Below, one piece after another: positions 55,995 to 64,000 of a DNA stretch of 64,000 nt; position 1 is the first letter of the stretch, and every line of letters begins with the position of its first letter. The notes below the pieces were generated by a model. That model was given only the letters and a program-made list of their open reading frames with translations, searched no databases and was not told the DNA's origin. A program made the position numbers and the translations under genes. This DNA is from Allodiplogaster sudhausi (lineage: Eukaryota; Nematoda; Chromadorea; Rhabditida; Diplogasteridae), in assembly GCA_945643635.1 (NCBI GenBank), contig CALZFC010000354.1, forward strand, positions 1,748,001 to 1,812,000, in the 5' to 3' direction.

Positions 55995-58900
55995 AGGAAG
56001 AGGGATATAGAGATAACACAGGGAGAGAGAGAGAGTGACAGAAAAGCACACACTTCAATCGGAAACTTAAGACATGGAGAGTGACAAGAGCTACAGTAGG
56101 CCTATTTAATGAACAGAATGTTCATGAAATAAAATGAGTTGAGTGAGAGAGAAGCGGGCACGTGCTCTCACACTCAACCCTTTTTAATCCATTATAAAAG
56201 CGCATATATTCAATTCATCAGTTCAGGCAACGCATCAGTTTAAGATATAGAAGGTGATGGTATTCAAACCACCGGTCAATAAAGCTAGCGTAAAAAAAAT
56301 ATACCAAAAGTACTTAAACATAAAATTTTCTTAAATCCTTAAAATCTTTGTTTTACCATGACGGAAGCTCCGGCACGAGAGAATTCCGCACCACGCACGC
56401 CGCCTTGGGCAGGAGAGGAAGAGGAAGGAGGCCTCGACTCGCGCTTCTCTCTCTCCTGAAATGGCAGGAGAGAATTCACGGTTTGACCTTTTTAAATTAT
56501 TATAGCAATCTATATGCAAACAATACTTGCACAAATACATTCAAAAATATAGTAAATCAACTCTAATTTAAAAGCAAAGCCTTTTATGGTGCAATTCACA
56601 AGAAAAGAATACAAAGTAAAGCAAAAAAGGAGCCCTTTTTTCCACCTTGTTCAGTCTCTTCTGCTGGTCAATTTCGTCCTCTTCTTCTTCAAATTGTGCT
56701 TGAAGCCCTTTAATGGTGGCCTGCGGAGAATGAAAAATTATAGTCTCAATCAAATTGACAGATACTCGTAAAGTAAAAATTTATTATATAGATATTTTTT
56801 TAAAATTTAACTGACAAGAACGTGTTTGAAAAAAGAAAATTAATATATAAAAAAGTAACAGACATTGAGGTAGCGAATTCGCCAGTCGGCATGACCATTC
56901 GTCAGGATTCTTGGCTCCAACCGAGCCATGTGACTTTGTCCCTCGATCGCGCGCACCGGCACAACGCGATTCTCGCGATCTTTCACCTTGAAACAGAAAG
57001 AACTTATTGTAAAAAAAATACTTTCCTTTAATTAGTTAATTTAATTTTAAATTTAAAAAAAAATAATTCATTCGTTAACAGAACAAACGAATCGGAAAAC
57101 ATAGTATATGCTCAATATGTAAAAAAAAAAATAAACAGACAGTGCCATCTTCCAGTTTGATATCTCCCATATCATCGCTCTCTGCAGTTGCTCTTGTAAA
57201 ATGTACTCTCGATTCGATCTAGGTTTAGGAAGATTATGCTTATTGTTAGAAATTACTTCAACGATTCCATTTGCTTATACCGTAATTCGTGTACAACGGT
57301 CGGAGCTGCAAAATAAAACAGAAAGAGTAAGAAAGAGAGAAAGGGAGAGAGAGAGAAAGAGAGAGATAAGGAGAGAGATGGAGACAGAGAAAGAGAGAGA
57401 AGCAAGCCCCTGACTGACCAAGATAAAGTCGCCGCACGGCAAGCACTTGATCGGAAGAGGCACTGCAGCGACTTTTGGAGCGGGCGGATGAATTAACTGA
57501 TGCTATTATAATTAATTTAAAAAAAAAATCGAACTTTAAGCAATAGTTGGGTATGAGAATAATAATTTCTTTAAAAAAAAGATATTGAAAGAGATAAATA
57601 CAATAAAAATGTAACCTCGAATTTTGCGTGATATTTCGGCAAAGCAAGCGGCTGTTGCGAGTAGATTACACTGTCGCCAAGGCTCATGTTGCCGTCCCTG
57701 GTAAGAAGTAAAAAGATAATCGAAGCTGCGGTAACCGAACCCCTATACAAATGTAGCTTGTTTTGACCACCATACCGAATGCTCCCCAAACCTTCATTTG
57801 CTCTCTACAAGAAGACGAATAAATGTATAGAATACTTTTGGCATGTGCTCCCACAACGAAAGATTGTTTTTTTTCTTGCTCGACCTGTTTTTTTTTACCT
57901 GTTTCAACGTAATTCCACTAGCTACTGGCCCCATTTGGCTTCACAAGAAGCAAATTTATATGAGTAGTTAAAAGGAGTGGGAAACAAATATTTTAAATGA
58001 ATATTATCTTTTAATTAATAAAAAAAGTACAACTGCTTACTGAATGTTCCCTTGGTACACTGCGAGCTGGTGATCAGTCGAGTAAAAGTAGGAGAACTCC
58101 TCGTTGCTCTGTATGATCAGGCCTTGGACTCCGTGCATTGGCGCAGCCTGTAAAAGAAAAGAAACACACTAAAATAGAAGCACACTAAAAATCAAATACT
58201 TCAACCTAAACGCTTTTGCATATAATAACCATAAATCAAGTAGAACATACTACTGTCTAATTAATAAATATTTTAAAAAAAAGATTTAAAATTTTATTTT
58301 CGATACGCAATTTCGATAGACAGGCAAGCATCGGAACCGTCATTAGGACATCGTAAAAAAAAAACTACTAGTAATAGTCAGGCTGAAAATTCTAGGCTAC
58401 AAGAAAGGAAATGTCTGCCGAATACTAGGGCTGCTCCTCGTTAGAATGATGCAAGTGTATATGTACACATTCGAAATTGGATGCGACAAGCATGTAATTA
58501 GGTGCAAACATTTACTCTTTTGTCTATTAGGCAATGCCTCGCCCACCTTACTGGCAAATAACAATGAGACTGCTAAAAAGCCCAGTCTGTCTTTTCCTCT
58601 AACTGTCTATATACTATCCATCTCTATCAATCTTTCTCTTTCTTCTATTCTCTCTCTCTCTCTTTCTTCCATTCCCTCTCTCTCTCTCTCTTCCATTCCC
58701 TCTCTCTCTCTCTATCTTCTCTTCACTCTCTTTCTTCTTTTCCCTCCCCTTCTCTCTCTCCCTCTCTCTCCTTACCATTCTGTCCTCTGAGAAGCCTGCT
58801 CTGCTCTCGAGTTCCCTGAGTCTCTCCGGACTGAGTCTCGCAGGGTACTCTGGCTGCGGACGAGCGGCGCCGCGTGGAGGATCCGATGAGAAGGACCTTG

Positions 58901-58996
58901 GCGGCAAGTTCGAGCCGCTCTCTACGTTGCTAGGCAGAGGATATAGATTCATTTCTGGGAAGAGAAAGAAAGAGAGATTGAGGGAGGGAGAGAGAG

Positions 58997-59041
<45 letters not shown>

Positions 59042-59573
59042 CCAGAAAAAGAAAGAAATAGAAACAGAAAGAAAGCGGAAGAAAGAGAGGCAAAAAGAGA
59101 AAAATATATTAGTAGAGAGAGAAAGAGAGAGAGAGAGAACTAGAGCGTAGTAGCTATATATATAAAAAAGAGAGAGAGAGAGAGAGAGAGAACGAGAGAG
59201 AGAGAGGAGAACGAGAGAGAGAAGAGAGAGAGAGAGAGCGAGAGCGTAGTAGAAATATATAAAGAGAGAGAGAGAGAGAGAACGAGAGACAGCTAAATTA
59301 AAATTCTCTCCCACGCAACTTGTTCAGTGCAATGACCCGTTTAGCTCCTTCTCTCTTACAGTTTTGAGCACGCTATTCGCATGTGTCACCATCACCCACT
59401 TTCAATCAATGGAATCGCCGTGCACTTCCCTTCCCGCTGCAATCAGTTGTATCTTCTCCTCCCACTGCCCCTTTCAACCAACGAAGAGAGAGAAATAGAA
59501 ATAGAAAAGTGAAAGAGAGAGTGGAGGGAGAGGGAGACAGACAGATAGAAAGAGAAAGAAATTGAAATGGAAA

Positions 59574-59614
<41 letters not shown>

Positions 59615-59822
59615 GTACGCGAAATGAAAACAACTTTGATCAACACTGGTATTGTTCTTTTTTTTAAAATCATTTCAGAATTCAATCATTTTCAAATTTC
59701 TAAACAACGATAAAAAAAATTTTTAATTTAAAAAAAACCAACAAATCATACCGGTAGCCATCGGAATCGCTGCGAAACGGTGCACGCTGCTCAATGCCCG
59801 GGCCAGAGAAGCGGCTCGGCAT
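54767..59822 (-). CDS. Unrecognised multi-exon gene (downstream member of pair)
   Basis: Not recognised. Exons: 59822-59752, 58929-58776, 58147-58041, 57802-57776, 57697-57616, 57496-57419, 57218-57141, 56986-56864, 56720-56646, 56455-56357, about 55392-55160, 54984-54907 and 54799-54767 (TAA). Exons 1-10 join in perfect phase, as do the last two. The join into the 55.3 kb exon is out by one or two bases, so a small exon may be missing. The product starts MPSRFSGPGIEQ. It has a Pro/Arg-rich N-terminal part, a compact middle (FSYFYSTDHQLAVYQGNI, VPLPIKCLPCGDFIL, VKDRENRVVPVRAIEG), an acidic coiled segment (LQAQFEEEEDEIDQQKR), a Ser/Gly-rich linker with GGFPSNSAQGGFPSSF, and a short C-terminal helix (QTVQEWSERLQE). 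No membrane or signal segments. Starts 322 bp after the stop of the upstream gene. Confidence 0.7.
55858..56036. repeat. (GA)n microsatellites in an intron
   Basis: Two GA runs separated by a duplicated AGAGGGATATGGAGATAACA unit. Confidence 0.9.
58640..58770. repeat. (CT)n minisatellite with TTCCATTCC units
   Basis: Tandem CTCTCTCTCTCTTCCATTCC units, 3-4 copies, in an intron. Confidence 0.88.
58960..59290. repeat. (GA)n complex microsatellite in intron 1
   Basis: GA runs including a ~75 bp direct repeat ending AGCGTAGTAG-A-ATATAT (59110-59175 and 59200-59265). Another run is at 59490-59612. Confidence 0.9.
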
Positions 59823-60144
59823 CTACAAGTTCAACATTACATTTTATCATTCATTGTCTTTTGTCTGTCCTCCTCTTTCTATATATTTCTGCTTCTATAT
59901 TTTCTTTACGTTAACTTAGTTGTCTTTCTGAGATTTCTTTTATTCTCTCATTACAATGCATTTTCTCTTCATCTTACACTCATCATCATTAGCAAATATG
60001 GTGAAGTTTTTTCTTCTCCCAAATTTCTACCACTACTCGCATTATTTACAACTATATGTAGAAAATAAATAAAAAGTAATTAATATTTATAAAAAAAAAA
60101 CAAAAACAAATAAATAAATAGATAAACAAATCACAAATCAACAT

Positions 60145-60558
60145 CTAAACGAGACGAGCCTGTTGTGGCTGTCTCTGCTGGACATGTCTCTGCGCGTTCA
60201 GCTTGGCAGTGAGTGCGAGGTGAGTGACGTCATCGTCTTCATCGTCCTCATCAAAGTCATCGTCATCTGAATGGATGCATTGCGCGGAATCCAGGGACGT
60301 CCAAAACCAGGCCCAGGCCAAGGATTAGGAACTTTCCCGGAACCCAGTATTAATATTGGACCCGGGCCGGGTTTTCGACATCCCTGATGAAAACATGGCA
60401 TAAAAAAGGAAAAAAATATATCTTTTAAAATAAACCCATCACATACAGGGACAAGCAAGAATGTAATTAAGAAAATATTTATAGAAACCCATAGCAATCA
60501 TAAATTTAGTCCTAACAACTAATAAAATAAAATGTAAGAATCAATGTAGAAATACATG

Positions 60559-60597
<39 letters not shown>

Positions 60598-63500
60598 CCT
60601 GTTCCCCTTACCAAAGTCACACCGCAGCACGGGCTCGTGTTCTCTGTTGTCGCCGACTCCATCTTCAGTGTCCGCTGCATGCATCTCGGCAACGGGGAGC
60701 AGCTGGCTGCGCCATTTCTTAATTTAAATACATTCAAATTCATAATTTAAAATAATTAACCAAATTTAAATTCATAATTAAAAAAATACGCTCTCAATGA
60801 TCATTGTATTCGTCACTCTTATATTATATATTTTATTACGTTTGCGATATTTTTGTTTTATTGCGTATGCCCAGGCATTATGCTAATATATTTCGTGTTT
60901 TTAAAGTACAACACAAATTTCTTCAGCTTCCAGTTGTTCCTGAGGAAAATATGTCGGTGATATTACTATAGATCGCATATCAAGCACGCTTTCTTTTCTT
61001 TTAGCCAGAGAGCACTTACGCAATTAGTTATTTAAAGTTACTGCCTAATGTAATCACTGTTCTGTCAGAATTAAAAACAAGATGATCTAAGTGTAACCTT
61101 CTCGAGCTGCTCAATATCGCCCTTCTTAACTGCCAGCACCTCCACCACCATCACATCGCAGAAGTAATCGGGGCAGCGCTGGTTGTGCTCTACCAGTACC
61201 GAGACACTAAAAATAAATAAAAATTGTTTTGAAATTTTTATTTATTTTATAAAACGATGAACAAAAAAAGGAAAAAAAAACTATAATGACTTAATAATTG
61301 GAGACCTCTTTGAATATATATTGTTTATTGTTTATTGTACAAACCACGTCAATCCCTCGCACTCGCGCCAAAAGCTTGGCGAAAAGTAGACAATGTTCAC
61401 GATATCGTGGATGACGAACATGCAGTTGTTCTCTTCATATGCGTTATGAGGATCGACCGTAATTTCAAACTGAAAGTATCTTCCTGCGTCTTTCCAGACT
61501 ATCTAAACCTCACGATCGTTTTGGGGTAATTTTAAAACAAAAAAAAGCACATCTTTAAGCGTGTCTTTTTTCTGCTTAAAAAAATACAATGTTCTCCAAA
61601 TTTTCCGTCAGTCCTCTCTTTCTCCTAACAATAAAAAGGATGGAACGAATTAAATTAATTAGCAAGTATGAAATTAATTAGTCAAACCTGAATGCAGCCG
61701 CGTACGACATGCGAAACGAGGAGAGGATCACGAATAGAGAGAATCTTCTCCGAATAGCACACAGTCTCACTCTTCCCAAGCATTGCATTCTTTTTGATGC
61801 TACAATAGGGAATTTAATGTCTGTTGTCCTTGGAAAATTAGGATGAGTTGGGCGCTTGTGGCCCAGAAAGCAAGGCGGGAGAGTTAAAAAAACATTCCTG
61901 ACATCAACATCTGGGTATAACTCTCCGAGAGACCCAGAATATCAGGGTGAGTAGGTATACTTGTCAAACCCCGCTCAAATTACTTTAATGGTAGAAGGGG
62001 AAAGTATAAAAGAATAAATATCACAGGATACATTAATTGAAAAAAATGGGGGGGGATGAATAAATAGACAAACAAAAATAATCTTTAAAAATTAACAAAT
62101 AAATAAATACACAACATACTCGACGCGGACGTCGATCCACTGGTTCACTTGAAGTACGGTGCTGGGCGAGTTGTTGAGAGACAGAGAGTTGAGTCGAATC
62201 GTCCCGATACGAGGACAGAAGGCGAGGCCGAACGAGTCTCTGCTAATCTTGTACACGACAACCAGATGATTTCGCTTATCCTGAACAAACCAAAATTGTT
62301 ATTACTTTCTATTATTATTATGATCATTATTATTGTGCATAATTATGATTATTATTTATTATTATTATTACTATTATACCACTTTTCAAAAGACATCTTA
62401 TCAAAACATATAAAAGCGTAATAGTGTCGATAATACGTATACTAATAACAAAAGGTAATATTAACCTTGAGAAAGTTGTTGTATCTCTGGTAGATATTGA
62501 GATTTTCGCCTTTCAGTTGAATTGTCTGGGGCAGTGGTTGCTGCACGATTGGTGGGAGACCATTCTGTTCGAGGAGCCGGCCACCGTACGTCTTCTCAGT
62601 CATATTCGGAGGCTGGAAGCATGAGAGGATGGTATGGGATAAATTGCCCAAATTAATTGAGGGGGGGGGGGAGAAGGGAGCGGTCCAAAAATATAGCCAA
62701 GGCACTTTTTTTAAGACGATTAATTGCGCACCCTGAAAGGATATTTAAATATCCAACCCAAAATTATTTCACTTCATAACTCGAAAAGCAAACTAACAAA
62801 GATGGGCCCAGTGAACTGGCAATTCAAATCACTTGCCGATGAGCGCAACTTCACAAAAGAAACAGAATGAACTAATTTAAGACGGCAGAGCGAGTTGTGC
62901 TGCTATTTGACAAATATGAAAATAAGTGAATTTTTGAAGAAATTATAATTGCGGCAATCCTGAATGCAAATTATCATCGAATGTACAAGACTCAATTACC
63001 ATATAACTTCAAAATAGACTTGCACTCCGTGATCATTAACGATTAATTCCCCAAATTCATATAAGAAATTTTGGCAGTAGAAAAGCACGGGTTGATATTG
63101 AAGTGCAAGAGGAAGTAGAGAAACAAGTAACATTCTACTTAAAGAGCATTCGCTTAGATTTTTTTTTGGAATTTTAATGAAAATATACACACAAACAGAA
63201 AGGGGTTGCTAGTGTCCTCACAAAGATGGAAACCTACAATGGTGTTAAAAAAAAATTTTTTTTTAAGAAACTAACTTTCAGCATGAAATTATTCTTACAT
63301 TTCAAAGAGGGAATTACCGAGAAAGCACAATGAAATACTTTCGCCTACGCCCAACCTGACCACGGAGCCATCCATACCCACCTAGGTTTTGGCGTACAAC
63401 TTCGGTACTTGACACTACTACTCACCTTGCATTGCGGGCTCCAAAACCCCCAATACCCCCATCCTGTTTCCCAAGCAGCCGACAGTGCCTTTCTTCCGGT

Positions 63501-63826
63501 GCTGCGTACACCGTAGGCCAAGAACCATGGAGCTTTAAAAAATCCACCGCAATTTCTTTTTGCTGTCTGTGTCTCTCTTATAGCATGCTCTCTTCTTAAT
63601 GATTACGGTACATTTTAAGAGGTCCCTTGACAGCCTCTTTTAACTCGTTGTTGCCTACCGAGTACTGTCGAGGGGGCACTGCCGTGACGCCGAACGGCCT
63701 GGAGAAGTCGGCGGTCGTGAATGGCTGTGACGCGGGCGCCGGCAGAGAAGGCCGAACAGCTGGAGGCGTTTGAGATTTCATCAGCCGCTCCTTCGCAGCC
63801 GCCACTCGCAGAGCCTCGACATCCAT
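60145..63826 (-). CDS. Unrecognised 349-residue gene (upstream member of pair)
   Basis: Not recognised. Eight exons join in perfect phase: 63826-63659, 62612-62466, 62280-62120, 61799-61688, 61469-61345, 61206-61098, 60717-60612 and 60266-60145 (168+147+161+112+125+109+106+122 nt = 350 codons including TAG). The start is the only ATG before a proline-rich N-terminus (PPAVRPSLPAPASQPF). The centre looks like a folded beta-rich domain (NHLVVVYKISRDSFGLAFCP, IGTIRLNSLSLNN, CMFVIHDIVNIVYFSPSFW, SVLVEHNQRCPDYFCDVMVV). The end is a very acidic run (DFDDDDFDEDDEDDD) followed by a Gln-rich basic tail. No signal peptide or membrane segment, so probably cytosolic or nuclear. The splice sites are ordinary. 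The first intron is the longest (1.05 kb). Confidence 0.75.
60292..60392. mobile_element. GC-rich short TIR element (GGGATGTC-AAAACC type)
   Basis: Left CAGGGACGTCCAAAACCAGG, right complement TCAGGGATGTCGAAAACCCG: inverted ends around ~60 bp. Related pieces occur at 3284-3365, 3678-3712, 4895-4925 and 35200-35325, so this is a dispersed family. Here it lies in an intron beside the last exon of the gene. Confidence 0.65.
60562..60597. repeat. (TAA)n microsatellite
   Basis: Twelve TAA/ATA units. Confidence 0.95.
62880..63560. other. Intron 1 interior; nothing recognised
   Basis: Lies wholly within the first intron (63658-62613) of the 349-residue gene. AT-rich, with no repeat or ORF worth listing. 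Confidence 0.5.
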
Positions 63827-63964
63827 CTAAAATCCTTTTTTTTATTATTTTGTTTTAAAAATATTTCTTTCTCACTCTCTCTCTCGTTCCCTTATTGAAA
63901 TTTAATCCATATTAAAAGAAAGACTGAACAAGCAGCATGTATATTTTAAGCAAAAGGTAAGTAC

Positions 63965-64000
63965 AAGAGAGACAGGGAGATGGAGAGAGAGAGAGAGAGT
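63965..64000. repeat. (GA)n microsatellite at window end
   Basis: GA run continuing to the last base. Confidence 0.85.

Overview
The window looks like nuclear DNA of a free-living or parasitic chromadorean nematode (inference). The evidence is compact multi-exon genes with short GT..TTTCAG-type introns, a cluster of nematode-specific Srsx-type serpentine chemoreceptor genes, and a Helitron whose tandem array is made of heat-shock elements, a type known from Caenorhabditis. No rRNA, CRISPR or bacterial-style operon is visible.

Layout: 0-4 kb (+) holds a multi-exon gene I cannot name. 4.8-49.8 kb is an array of five Srsx-like receptor copies, all on the minus strand. One is a relic (5.1-5.4 kb). 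Two have all seven exons intact and in phase (296 aa each): 13.06-26.33 kb and 29.15-31.79 kb. Two are pseudogenes (36.16-42.78 and 47.49-49.81 kb). Between and inside them lie many mobile elements: a BEL/Pao LTR element with near-identical LTRs but no reverse transcriptase or integrase (7.2-12.7 kb); a 10.3 kb DNA transposon with two or three genes inside intron 5 of an intact receptor gene (13.82-24.15 kb), itself apparently nested in a 0.5 kb element; a 1.7 kb foldback element (37.0-38.7 kb); a 2.1 kb insertion splitting a receptor exon (40.36-42.47 kb); a 1.65 kb Helitron-like element full of heat-shock elements (43.67-45.32 kb); TTAA-flanked MITEs; tRNA-like SINEs; LINE reverse transcriptase scraps; and GC-rich short elements. 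33.4-36, 43.5-47.3 and partly 52.2-53.1 kb are duplicated intergenic blocks that carry an acyl-CoA-synthetase-like exon fragment.

54.8-63.8 kb holds two adjacent minus-strand multi-exon genes of unknown function. The upstream one (349 aa, eight exons) ends 322 bp before the start codon of the downstream one, an arrangement that could be a nematode operon. (GA)n/(CT)n microsatellites are very abundant everywhere and create many spurious open frames.

Most informative points: (1) Helitron-borne heat-shock-element array with a recognisable empty-site allele; (2) a large autonomous-looking transposon sitting in an intron whose host gene has kept its frame, with an upstream array of splice-bounded ~55 bp cassettes; (3) clean target-site evidence for several element families from the duplicated blocks. 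All exon models come from reading frame, splice signals and paralogue comparison only; no transcript or database evidence was available.
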